Origin: Hymenolepis diminuta
Lineage: Eukaryota > Platyhelminthes > Cestoda > Cyclophyllidea > Hymenolepididae
DNA length: 64,000 nt
NCBI GenBank assembly: GCA_900708905.1
Contig: CAADRB010000016.1
Location: 2,601,249 to 2,665,248 of the forward strand
Direction of reading: 5' to 3'
Shown: positions 28,101 through 39,400 of the stretch, piece after piece
Layout of the letters: every line of letters starts with the position of its first letter
Numbering within the stretch: position 1 is the first letter of the stretch
The notes under the pieces: model-generated
Told to the model about the DNA's origin: nothing
Seen by the model: the letters and a program-made list of their open reading frames with translations, nothing else
Database searches by the model: none
Program-made: the position numbers and the translations under genes

Positions 28101-31100
28101 ATAAGTTCACAATACCCCAAACCCACCAACGAATTCACGTGATTTCAAAATGTTAAATATTTTGCATTCGTTGTTGACCTCACAAAATATTTTAATTACG
28201 CAGTGCGAAGCCTTGACCTCAACAATTTGCGTAAAATCAGGCATTCCAAAATACACGTTATTTACAAATAAGTTATGAGTTTGCATAAGTATGAAAACAA
28301 ATATATCTTAAGAAAGTAATAAAAATGCTTACCAAATTTAATAAATATTAAAAATATACATATATATGTATGTATTTATAAAGATTTTTGCAAGCTATGT
28401 AAGATCTCTGAAAAATTATGAAGGCCAAATTTTCATTTGAGCCTGAAATCTTAGAATCATCTATATTTTCGCCATTTTTTCAGTTGCTGAGTTCGGAACC
28501 GAGAGCTCGGGTGGGAACCAATATCGCTCCTTGTCATCCTCCCGACTTTTGCGTTCAAACATTCTCGTGTAAGTTACCAGGAAGTTTTATTTTACTTTTC
28601 CCACCTATTGGTTATATTTCTTGGTAGACTGAGAGAGCATGGAGATGCCAGTGCTGGACGGAGAAAATTAGCCAATCTTTCGAATTTAGCTTTACTAGCT
28701 ACATTAATATAATGAAATATACTATTTGCACTTGATGCTGTCCACGGTATTAACATACTAACGGGGAAATCTGGAATGTATTTATTCAATTCCAGATAGC
28801 TATTAAATCATTAAATCCAATATGCCCATAGTCGGAAATCGGAGGCGAGATTAAACAAGTATCCTCTTACATACAGTTGAGAGTTATGTTTTTGGGGTCT
28901 GTTTCGCGTAATTTTAACAGACAGCTCATGAACAAGAAGAGATTTTTTTGGATATTAATCCATTACTTCGAGAGGTCGCCACAAATATACTGAGAGGTAA
29001 TTCAATCACCCGAGAAGGAAGAGCAGGAGTTAGTAATAGAATATCTCCAGCATGAGAAAGAGGGAGAAGGTGCCATTCTTGTAACCATCGAAATGAATTT
29101 ATAAGAGTAGAGCTCTTAATGTTAGAAAGGGGAAAAGATGTCTTTGAATATGATTAGTCACTCATTCGTTTTCATAAACGAGCCATTAGCTATATATCGA
29201 ATTTCTGTTATATCTAATGCTTAAATTTGGCTATCTGACCTCGTAAATGCTCTCTCCTAAAAAAATATTCTGCTACAATTTCAATCTACTCCATTTCTTG
29301 AGGTATTCAAGTTTCAAAAACTGGAAAGAACAAAACTTTAGCTATTTATTACTCTACTTTGAGAGTTACTTATTCGAAACCCTTGTTCAATAGCTGCTAC
29401 AATAAAAAGAATGCAAATACGAGTCGCAAGATCATGATAGCCGTCGTTACAGTTATTGTTAATTTTCTTTATTTACTCCTGTAAATCAACGTATTTGTTA
29501 TGAAATTTACTTCAACGTGGAAAGACTCTTTGTTGGTTGTAAATAATGTCATATTTGCATAACTTTATTCTTTTTATAGCTAAAAGGTGGATACACATAT
29601 CCGGATCACTGACAGAAAAGAATGTATTTGCGGTGATATTTCCAGAAAATCCGAATGTTCATCCCGTCGTCTTGTCCTTTTTACAAAAAGACGAAATTGG
29701 ATCTACTGATCGTAAGTAATTCAGTGTGTCAAAGAAATTGAATACTTCGTTTAAAATAAAGTCATAAAATTGGCAGATTTAACAAATAAGTGAACTCTTT
29801 TACATTTTATTTATGTGATATAAATATTATGATTGTTGAAATTCTGATAAGATATGGCCTATTTAATCACGCCGAGTTTGAACGCTTTCATTTCTTATGG
29901 ATTTTAAAATTGTGTGTTACAAGGTGTTTAACTTGTGGCTTTTGAATATTCGATAATAGATGCATGTTGATTAGAAAACCCTCTTAAATGTAAAAATAAC
30001 AGAGTTTTATGAAAGCAGATATTTTGAGCAATTTCACCTGCCAAGACAGAGGGAATAAATATCAAAACAAAACGAAAGGACTTATAATTTGTAAGTTCTG
30101 CAAAACTACAAACTCTAAAATTCAGTCATTCGTATCTAATTAGTAATAATACAAATGTGGTAAAATATTTTATAAGAAGACGGTTCCAAAGAAGTATTTG
30201 TTAAAAATTTCCCCCTAAAGAATGTACATATATTATGCTGGAAATATAGAAGATACTTGTAGTTTCGATATCAAATGTTTTCTCTCTCTGTTTCTCTAAT
30301 ACTTTAGTTTGAAAATCCCATATCCCACCTCACACATGTATTTAATCATGGTGTATTGATTTTTCTTTTAGAATTTGAAAAAAAACAGAGTAGTAATAAT
30401 ATTTTCTATTTTACAGAATACAACATACGAAGTGGTGTAGAGCGAGTAAAGAGATACGTGGTTCCTGAAAAACGGGTAAACTTCGTATTCTTATTTGATG
30501 GCCCAATTAACGTAAGCGTTGAACTAACCTCCACCATTTCGGGAAAATTAAGGATCTTATTTATTTTATTTCTTCATAATTTAGTATATAACAACATCAC
30601 AAGGTATATCACTAAGCAGAGAAACCAACGGATTATCAATTTATTGGCCAAGTGGTAAGACGTTGAAATTTCACATTATTTAAAAATCAGATTACCTCTT
30701 GATGCGCTCTATTTATTTGCTAGATATCAAATGCAAATGTGAAAAAGATTTAATTGGCGAAAATCATGTTTTAAACAGCGTATAATTAAACCCAGATGGA
30801 AGTTTTCGTAAAAGGGGTGATAGACATATACTTTTTGATGTGTCATTTTAGAAATGATAGTTTAAGTAAATCTAGAATATATCATGAAAACAAAGTTATT
30901 TTAAACTTCTTATTTACTTACAGCCATAGAACATCGTAAAAGTGAACAATGGTTCTATACTTCTGGAAACATGCAGAAATCACCACTCAAACTCCGCGTA
31001 AAACATGTCATGAGTATTCATAAGGCCATCGTTAAAGACCTCGTTTTCGAACCTTCGAATTTCACTCTTGATAATCCCAATTACTCATATATTCAACGAA

Positions 31101-31231
31101 TTTTTTTCCAACCAGCTTACGAGCGCGCATTTAAACAAACCTCAATTTCGGGGACAGCAACACCGCCACTTTATGTCATAATGGTACCCTTCCTATATAT
31201 CTTCCTATTTTTTGACGACCTAATCCTATAG
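25112..31231 (+). CDS. unrecognised protein with C-terminal hydrophobic tail; 3' part of a multi-exon gene
   Basis: Six exons join in phase: 25694-25758, 28484-28568, 29580-29711, 30417-30511, 30585-30654 and 30924-31231 (stop TAG). All introns are GT..AG; one is only 73 nt. Together they encode about 250 residues. A further exon at 25112-25226, with a strong pyrimidine-rich acceptor and a matching phase but a weak GTAAAA donor, may precede them. The true start is not identified. The protein has alternating hydrophobic segments suggestive of beta strands (WIHISG, FVFLFDGP), NFT and NYS sequons, and ends in SGTATPPLYVIMVPFLYIFL and a few more residues, which suits a GPI-attachment signal or a terminal membrane anchor. 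A faint resemblance to a galectin-type beta sandwich is not enough to name it. No family is assigned. It probably works at the cell surface, if a signal peptide lies further upstream. Confidence 0.65.
25345..25385 (+). repeat. TA-rich microsatellite
   Basis: TATATATA/TAAATAAATATATA run within the first intron region of the unrecognised gene. Confidence 0.75.
30924..31231 (+). CDS. terminal exon with membrane/GPI-type tail
   Basis: Acceptor TTACAG at 30918-30923 follows a 269-nt intron. The reading frame is open for 102 codons to TAG. About 20 of the last 25 residues are hydrophobic, preceded by Ser/Gly/Thr small residues that could serve as a GPI omega site. The tail ends with two Asp and three aliphatic residues, so a short cytoplasmic tail cannot be excluded. 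This exon alone cannot separate the two options. Confidence 0.65.
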
Positions 31232-32150
31232 TATCGGCATTTACACTCAACAACTGTGAAGCCCGTTAGATCTCTTTTTTATGTTTTACGATTTTACATA
31301 TTCTTTTTTACCTTATCTGTACACAAGAAAATGTATATTTTTAAAATATATTCCAAGGAATATTACAGTTGAGCTTGTCTTTTCCTATTAAATTGGTTCA
31401 AAATAGCTTTAATCAACTATAATCTATATAAAGGAAGGACTTCAGGAAAAGTACATTATACAAACGACTACCTTTTGTATATGCTGAAATAATCCGAATA
31501 AGTCACAACTAAACTATGAGTTTAGAATCGCAAAGACCTTTTTGCAAACCACATCCCAAATTACGAAGTAGCCAAATTTCAACCCGTTCACGAATGTAAC
31601 ATTTAACTTAAAGGAATATGATAAACTTCAATAGCAAAGAATTCTCATTTATTTCTTTATAATAATAGCAACATCAAAGGCAACTTACTTTTAATTATTT
31701 TATACCTGTTATTCATATTTATTATTGAGTTGTTAGTTTTTAATTTATTACCGATTTAAGAAGTTGGATTTTTTGTATATTTTAAGACTTAAATAGTAAT
31801 TAAATAAATAATATTCAGCTTTTTTGCAAATCTTGTGCTCTACTTGATAAATTTTAATGTGTTCTTTATAGAAAAAAAGATATTGATTAAAAACTTACGT
31901 CACTCTTTATGCATATGTAGAATGTTCAATTTTAATGCTTAAGGAACTCGAAAATATTCCGATCGTGTGAGTAAGATAAGAATAGACATTTGGTCTAGAG
32001 GGTTTTTTATTTCCGGTGTAATAACAGAGCAATATAATAAGATGGAAAAAGTCATTGTTTTCAGATATAAGTTCATTTCTAGAAACTCAGAATATACGTA
32101 CAAAAAGATGCCTTGAGTTGGAATTTTACAGAAAAAAATTAATTTTTGTT
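31232..32150. other. 3' flank, no gene recognised
   Basis: A+T-rich sequence between the unrecognised gene and the LTR element. There is no AATAAA close to the stop codon; the first clear one is about 570 bp downstream (near 31803). The 112-codon minus-strand frame at 31939-32277 runs into the LTR and has no recognisable content. Confidence 0.45.
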
Positions 32151-32415
32151 TGTTAGAAGAAATGACAATTATTTTCCTCCGCTCCCAATATTTCCATTTC
32201 CCCACCGGTAAAAGACACTTGATAATCGTTCTTATTTGTTTAAGCCGATTCCGATTGAGAGTGAGTTTCGTTAACAAACTCCTGTTGACTATAACATGAC
32301 TTCTTATCTGCCGTGGGTTATTAGCTTCTGTGTTAAGTTGCTGTATTACAGAGTTTTCTAAATTTTTGGCTCTGCGAGATTACTGCCAGGATTCCTAATT
32401 GGTTACGTTATAGCA
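32151..32415 (+). mobile_element. 5' LTR of a Ty3/gypsy-type element
   Basis: Begins TGTTAGAAGAAATGA and ends GTTACGTTATAGCA (TG..CA). It aligns along nearly its whole length with 33060-33356, for example the shared block TATCTGCCGTGGGTTATTAG. Three bases after its end lies TGGCAACAAAGTGATGG, placed as a tRNA primer-binding site. Length about 265 bp. Confidence 0.75.
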
Positions 32416-34050
32416 AAGTGGCAACAAAGTGATGGACTCAATCGAAAATGCCAAAATTGCGGCCATTGTCCGATGCATCATGGAACAAATCCAGATGTTA
32501 TGTTGCATCATCTGGTAAATGAATATAATAACTTTCGGAGCCTCATTGCCGACTCGAATATGATTGAAAGCAACGAAACTCGAGCATGTCAGATCAAGAA
32601 GCCCGAAAATAACCCACAGCCGCATCCTCAAAGCCAACACATGTATCCGAAGAGAAATAAACCGAAGTGCCGATTTTGTGGAGATTTTCACTTCCATAGA
32701 GACTATCCTTTCTATAAGCACCGGTATCAGGACTGCAATTCTTACGGACACAAGGTAGGGTTCCGCAAGAGCAGTCAACGCCGACCGTATACGGACCACA
32801 GATGTGGTCGATTTCAGAACCAACATCGTCAATCGCATGGTGTACTAACCACCATGCAGGTTAATGTAAGTAGGCGTCGCTATGTAACCTTTTGCATTAA
32901 CGGAGAACATATTAAGTTGCAGGTTGACACCGGATCAGACATCACTATTGCTTCACGAGAGGCGTGGAAATCTCTTGGTCGCCCCAAGCTAGATAAAGTT
33001 CCCTTTAAAGTATCTAGTGCCTCAGGTGATGCAGTGCAACTGTCGGGCGTGATGAAATGTGTTAGAAGAAATGATGATTATTTTCCCCCATTCCCAATAT
33101 TTCTTCTATGAACAAAAATGTATTTTCTTTCTTTATTTCCCCACCGNNNNNNNNGACACTTGATAATTATTCGTATTTGTTTAAGCCGATACCGATTGAG
33201 TGTGAGTTTTGTGAATACACGCGTGTTGACTATAACGTGCCTTCTTATCTGCCGTGGGTTATTAGCTTCTGTGTTAAGTTGCTATATTACCGAGTTTTCT
33301 AAATTTTTGGCCCTGAGAGATTACTATCCGAACTCCTAGTTGGTTACGTTATAGCAGAATGTGAGGCGACCTTCAAAGATAAAGCCGTCGCGACTGTATG
33401 CTATGTGGCTGATCGAGGCATCAATCCCGTCGGGTTGGATTAGATAGACATGTTCGATGTCCTCAAGCCGAAAATACGAAGTATAACCATTCAACATGTA
33501 CGAATAAAAGAGAAGTATCGGAGAACGAAGGATTTCGACCAAGCTGATAATGTGTCTCCTCTCATCGAAAATCAGCCTGCGAAAGACGAAGGAACCGTGG
33601 TAGCGGTCCCACAACAAGCGGTAAAGAACCCCATTCGCCGAGATCTGTACTATGTCCACAAACGGAAACCCCGTGGACCAGGTTACATATCGATTTAGAG
33701 GGTCTCGTAAGTGGTATTACCTATTCATTTGTTGTTGATCCATATTCTTAATGGCCAGAAGTAGTGCCACTAACCGTGGTGACAAGCGGCACAGGGATTG
33801 GCGCACTGGATCGGATTTTCTCGACGCACGGGTTGCTAAAGGCTCTAGTTTCCGACAATGGGACACAGTTTACGTCCGTCAATTTCAAGGAGTTCTGCCA
33901 ACAACGATCAATCGAACACATCAGAATCCCTCTGTACCACCCACAATCGAATGGACAGGCAGAAAGATTCGTTAACACGCTCAAGAGAGGCTTACAAAAA
34001 GCAAAAGGGGAAGGAACTATGGAAGAAGTGCCACAGTAATGCTCTCGTTA
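32416..34050 (+). mobile_element. broken Ty3/gypsy internal region (gag remnant, protease, integrase core)
   Basis: Order: primer-binding site; an ATG at 32431 opening a short gag start with a frameshift; a decayed zinc knuckle (CRFCGDFHFH at about 32671, later Cys lost); an aspartic protease with VDTGSD at about 32923; an interrupting LTR (33060-33356); the protease remainder; then an integrase core from about 33640 with HID, SDNGTQF and HPQSNGQAE, 35 residues between the last Asp and Glu (DX35E). Reverse transcriptase and RNase H are missing between protease and integrase, most of gag capsid is missing, and in-frame stops and shifts are present (for example TAA near 33749). No 3' LTR was found. 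It is inactive. The domain mix resembles CsRn1-type elements known from flukes, which is an inference. Confidence 0.8.
33060..33356 (+). mobile_element. nested solo LTR inside the protease region
   Basis: A second copy of the LTR, TGTTAGAAG...TATAGCA, with a roughly 30-bp extra segment near its start and an 8-N gap at 33147-33154. Protease codons continue on both sides: GTGATGAAATG before and GAATGTGAGGCG after. Flanking AAATG/GAATG looks like a 5-bp target duplication with one mismatch. So a family member landed inside an older element and was reduced to a solo LTR. Confidence 0.7.
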
Positions 34051-35728
34051 AGGTGGAAATATAATCAGGAAAAATGAGCAAATATTCTGAATAAATTCGA
34101 AAGTCATCTATTTGCCTATATCGGAAGACCCTGAACAAAATTAACTCTGCGATATTTTGCGGATTTAGATTAATAAACATTATTTACGTTCCAGAATATT
34201 AGTATGAAATGAAAGAAGATAACGATTTTTCCTTGTGATAATGAAAATTATTTTGGAATTTAGGAAATAACGGCAAGATACAATATATTTTGATGAGGCC
34301 ATGGGAAAGATCATTATTTACCGCCCCTCATTTAAACGAAATGACACAAAGTAAAGTGCAAAAAGCAAGAAATTCCACTGAAATGTTATAAATATTTCCT
34401 TATTTAATATATATCTTCGGAATATCATGAATCAGTTGTGTATAAATATGATTCATTAACATGAAAAATATTAGGTGAGAACCAGACAAGCACAAATGAT
34501 TATGGTATTAAAAGTCTAATTTTCTCGGTAAATTTACCTACTAATTATTGTAATAACATAAGCTCTATCGGACCACGTCGATCGAATATTTGAAATAAGT
34601 CAGGAAACTCACGTTGTCAGATCAGTTCGGTGGTGGAAGGCAAGCCACCCCAATTCATCAATAAATAGATGATTTTTATATAAAAAAAAACATTTCTTCG
34701 TTAGACGTCAGTCATGTCTCGTCATCGGCGTCTGGGCGTGATGATCGACACCTGCTTAGGTATGTCAGATGTCTATCAATACCTGGCGATTGGAAATAAT
34801 TGACTGACTGTCGACCTGTGGACACTATATTGGAGATCTTATCGTCATTCATATCTAATCGGCAGATGTTGACAGGCATCTGCCGGCTAATGCAGTTATA
34901 AATTTAACGCGTCTACATATGTCGCGATCTTTTACACAATTCATAAAATCGCAATTTCAAAAAATTACACGACACAAGCAGTTTGAAAAGAATATAAATA
35001 TAGGCCTATTATTGATAATTGCGCCGAAATTTTGTCTAGATAATTTAACCGTTTTTAATTTACCTTAAAAAAAAAATTAAATTCAGAAATTACGCAGTAC
35101 CGGAATTGGTATTAACAGAATGACAACTTATATTATAATCAATTAATTTTATTCTTAGCTAGTTTTCATATAAAACAGAAGAATATTAATTCACTCCTGT
35201 GTACTTTCAATATCATTTATTATGTTAATAGTAATTATTTTATAAAACAAAAAATTCCTTTCCATCTCTGAATACGTATTTTTAGGAATTTGAAATTTTT
35301 AAAGGATATCTTCAAAAACATAATTTCGAATGTGCATAGTGTAACTTGGATTTTTAAAGAAATAAACTGTATGGGGGTTATCGACGCATAACATAGTAAT
35401 GCTGATAGAATACCGTCCAAGAGACATTTTTAGATTTTAGGCTGATATGCAAAGAGAAACACAACATATAAATTGGAATACCAAAATTAACTTAACAAAT
35501 TACTAAACAGGTCGTATTAATTGAATTAAATTTCAAACAAAATTGTAGATAAACAAATACAATTAAAAAGACTTAATATTGAAAGGAAATATCTTAAAAT
35601 TATTTGTATTTTACTTCAAGAAAATAATTAACTTTATACTTTTAATTGTCTCATTATGCTTTTCATGACCTTAAATTTCTAGTGCCGGTGTTTACTTTTG
35701 TTCTTGTCTCTTCGCTTCGACTTCGAGT
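34051..35728. other. intergenic, upstream of the NCOA4-like gene
   Basis: No gene seen. Contains a 9-bp-arm hairpin at 34860-34885. The last 90 bases before the ATG at 35729 are more mixed in composition and presumably hold the promoter/5' UTR; no TATA box stands out. Confidence 0.45.
34860..34885 (+). repeat. short perfect inverted repeat
   Basis: CGGCAGATG and CATCTGCCG with an 8-base loop. Nine paired bases, directly visible. Function unknown; no T-run follows. Confidence 0.6.
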
Positions 35729-36472
35729 ATGTGCGTCTTTTGTCTTAAACAGGATTGTAAAATTGAATGTGTTCAAAAGTTTGAGAAGCGACTAAACTCC
35801 ATGTACGAGCGCTTATTATGTAGCTTTGCGTCGACAAAGCAAGTAATTGATGTTGAAGTAATGAAACAATCACATGCGATTTGTGAAAAGAGGAGTTTTC
35901 TAATTGAAAAACTTGAGGCTCAATTCAAGGAAGATGTGAAACTTGTTGAAAGGTAATAAATTGAAGAAGACTATCTCCTTTGTTAGGCTTATTGGGTTGT
36001 TGGATTATGCTAAAGGCCGTAATAAATCTGAACGAAATAGTGTAATTGCCTACATCGAAAGTGAACTGAATAAGTAGTTTTATCTATAATAATATATAAC
36101 TTTTAGCAAATTCGGAAAAAATAATGGTAACTTTTCGTCCAATTATGATTCATCATTGTTGAGAGATGCAATTCTCTGTTTCGGCGAAATTGAACGAAAC
36201 GGTACTGTATTCTTCAAATATTTATATCCGTTTAGTGGGCCAAATAGTTTCGTTATCCAACTATTTGTTTGCGGATAAACCACTTTCCAGTTGGCTCCAC
36301 AAACACCCAACCTTGATCGGAAATGCTAAGGATGTCGAAGTTCAATCTTTATCTTCTGGTATTTTCGTATTTAAAATTACCTTATGACTAATTTTCAGAA
36401 TCGGAAAGTTTTGAAATTCTCGACTGTACACCAACCACTAGCAGAACGTGTAGCTTGTGCGTTTGTGAAAAG
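35729..36472 (+). CDS. exons 1-5 of the NCOA4-like gene (ARA70-like coiled coil, first WL motif)
   Basis: Five small exons are separated by introns of 34, 33, 34 and 40 nt; reading through any of them hits a stop or breaks the frame. The encoded segment runs KRSFLIEKLEAQFKED, then LIGLLDYAKG, then SSLLRDAILCFGE, similar in order to the helices and the LLF..TLRQTITTFGS segment of human NCOA4. It reaches the first Trp-Leu motif, PLSSWLHKHP, at residue 155. Exon 5 ends in the Cys-rich CSLCVCEK. Confidence 0.65.
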
Positions 36473-39400
36473 GTTAGCTTTTAATCAAATTCATCATGCT
36501 ATAAAGTTTTGTATTATTATATGTTCAATTTAATTTAGATGGATAAAGCTCCAACAGTGGCTGGTAAACATTCTACTGAAAATCTAACAAATCGTCCGTC
36601 GGAGTGTTGTAATTTGTTTCCGTCCATACCGAAGGACGCAAATGCTTGGTTATCAAAAACCTCAAAGTCGTGCAAATTAGAAAATGCTGTGGAAAAAGGC
36701 CTTGAAGATAGACTGGAGGCCTTGGCTATCAAACAAGAGAACGATAAACCAGCAAGAGACATCGAGTCTCTCATTTCGGTAAGTCTTTGGTGAATTTATC
36801 ACACTAGACGCATCAAAGATCTCTATCGTATGTTTTGTTTAGTTGTTTCATGCTAATTCTTAGATTGTAAGTATAAAATTAGGCTTTATGTTGATGTGGT
36901 AGTTTTTTGTATAATTTGATCTTAATAAAAAATGTCTATGGCAATGCAACCATATCCATTAGTTTTTGTTAAATATTTATTTTTCCGTTTGTATAACTAA
37001 ACGTCCTGTTTAGTTCGTTCGAATTGGTTCATTTGTGAATTTGAGCATTTGTCAAATCCTTTGCTTGATATAATCATGAAGAATTTTGAAGCAAAAATCA
37101 TGGTTAAGTTGGATATAAGCCATTTTGAGTCCCTACGATAGATACGTTCTTATTCATTTATTCTTTTCAGTGGTTGGTTTAATGCTGTTTTTATTCTAAT
37201 ATTTAGTTAGATCTGATTTTGCTTATCAAATTAGATTGGAAAATTCGGGTTTAAACTTGAATGGTTTCATTCCATTTTGTTGTTCTTTGACGAATATCTC
37301 CATAGCATAAGTTAAGTTAATTGGTCTTGGTTTAAGTATGCCTATAATTTGTGATAATATTTGGCTAGATAATGTTACTAGTTTGCCTTAAAAACTTGAT
37401 TCTTGTTTAATTTTTACCAATGAGTTTAGTAATCGAAGACATTTGGCAAGATGCGCAATCGCTTCATAGGAAATGTTTGGTCTACTTCACCGGTAAATTA
37501 GGATTTCATAATCTTTGTGAAATGGATAAAAGATGCATTTTTTGGGTTTCTTTAATGTTAATTTGATGAAGATGAGCACTGAATGCCAAAGTGGTCTTTT
37601 TATATCACCATTGAAGACTTTTCGAAAAAAATACCTGTGGTACAGTTAAGTTCTTATTGCTTGAAATCGCTTCGGTATCAATAATCATATGGACGAACAC
37701 GTGTGGCTAGTGATATTCGATTTAATTATTAACAATCAGTAGTCTTGGCAAATATCTTAACGTATTAGGGACTATACTCTATGACGTGGAGAACACGTCT
37801 TAACTTGATCTCATTGTTAATTACTATTGCCTAGACAAATACATTCACTAGATTTAAATGCCCATCGTCTTGTCTGAAAAAGTTTTTTTTCTTTTGGTCA
37901 GACTTTGGGTCCTGAATATCTGAGGTTTTTTATGCTCCATTAAGGAAATATACTACTTTATTTGTCATTCCCTACTATTTTAAATTTAAATTGCTTCCGT
38001 GTCATTGACTTGGGGACCTGTGTTTAAATCTCACCTGTTCTGATCCGGAAATGGAGTTATCTCTCATTCTTTTCTAATGCCAATTTTGAATCCAGCTTAC
38101 ATCTCATTAGATCCTAATTTAATTTCATTTACATACCTATTTAAAACTGTAATAGGCATAATATTACATTCGTTAATTTATAAACCTAGTGAATACCACA
38201 TTATTCGGATAAGGAGAATGTAATTTGAGAAAGTGTAGGAATTTTTACTTCTTCATTAATTCTTTTTACTGTTGAATTCCTTTAATCGTAACTTTCCTCC
38301 AATTTAGTTTTATCATTAGCTTTAACTAGACTGCTGCTTTATTTTAGTTGTTGCCATCTTTGTCTCGCCGACAAAATTCTTTATTATGTCCACCTTCAAT
38401 GCGCGATTGTATTGGTGCTCTGATTACCCATTGTTTGGGACAATCAAGATACTATCAATGTGCCGTCGCATTTTAAATCCTTTTGACCCAGTTCTTCTAG
38501 ATGTCTCCATGTCAGACTCAAATCTAGAGGCGTAGCGAATTTAGTCAAAAGTCTTGTTTTTTGGAAGGCAAGTTTAAGTCTGGCTTCGTATTTCAATTGT
38601 TTTACATGCCGTATATTTTTACGCACCATAAAACCATATATAATCTTAAGCGAAATGACATGAATATTTAAGGGAACATGTTATTGAAGTCAGTAATTCC
38701 CAATTTATAGAAATAGTTGGATTTCTCTTCCGTTAAATTTAATGGCATCAATTTCCGACATGGCAAAATTAAACTTGGTGAAAACTTAGCCTTTTAAATC
38801 TTACGCTGAGGTATACGATGATAATAGTAGCACTTTTGATTGAGAAATTTCAGAAAATAAAATGGTTCATGCTAGTTTCCATTCCTTAGAAAAGTAACTG
38901 CAAAGTGAATTTCAATTATGCAGTACAATTCATCAAAATATTGAGGGGAATAATATCTTAGAAGCTAATGATGAAGTTTTCCTTTCTAAAAATGCGTGTT
39001 GTTGTGTTGCTTTTTGTGTCCTTTAAATAGAGCCTATTGACAACGATGTTACCGTGATGTACTTCTATCGTCGAAAAGAAATTGATACCCTAAGCGAATG
39101 GTGCTTGACTGGATGCTCGCGCGTTATTTGAGTGACCTATTTGACTTTCCTAATTTTCAGCGTTGTTTAATTATTAATGAAAAGAAGGCTTTGCTTATTA
39201 GGAAAGTGGCAACTCTGTTTACATCTGTGACCTCACCAGATATAGTTGGGCAAGATACTGGAAAAAATTAATTAAAAAGATGAGTAAGAAAATGGTTTTT
39301 GATAAATTTTGTTAAGTTTTACCTCGAACTTAATCGAACAGCACTTTTCAAGATGGCTTTTATACTATTCTATTTAGTATACATTCAATAGATGACTTTG

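Noticed and set aside
32395..32838. 147-codon minus-strand frame
   Set aside because: Antisense of the LTR end and the gag/zinc-knuckle remnant, which is recognisable on the plus strand.
36535..36774. 79-codon minus-strand frame
   Set aside because: Shadow of exon 6 of the NCOA4-like gene, which has better splice context and motif content.
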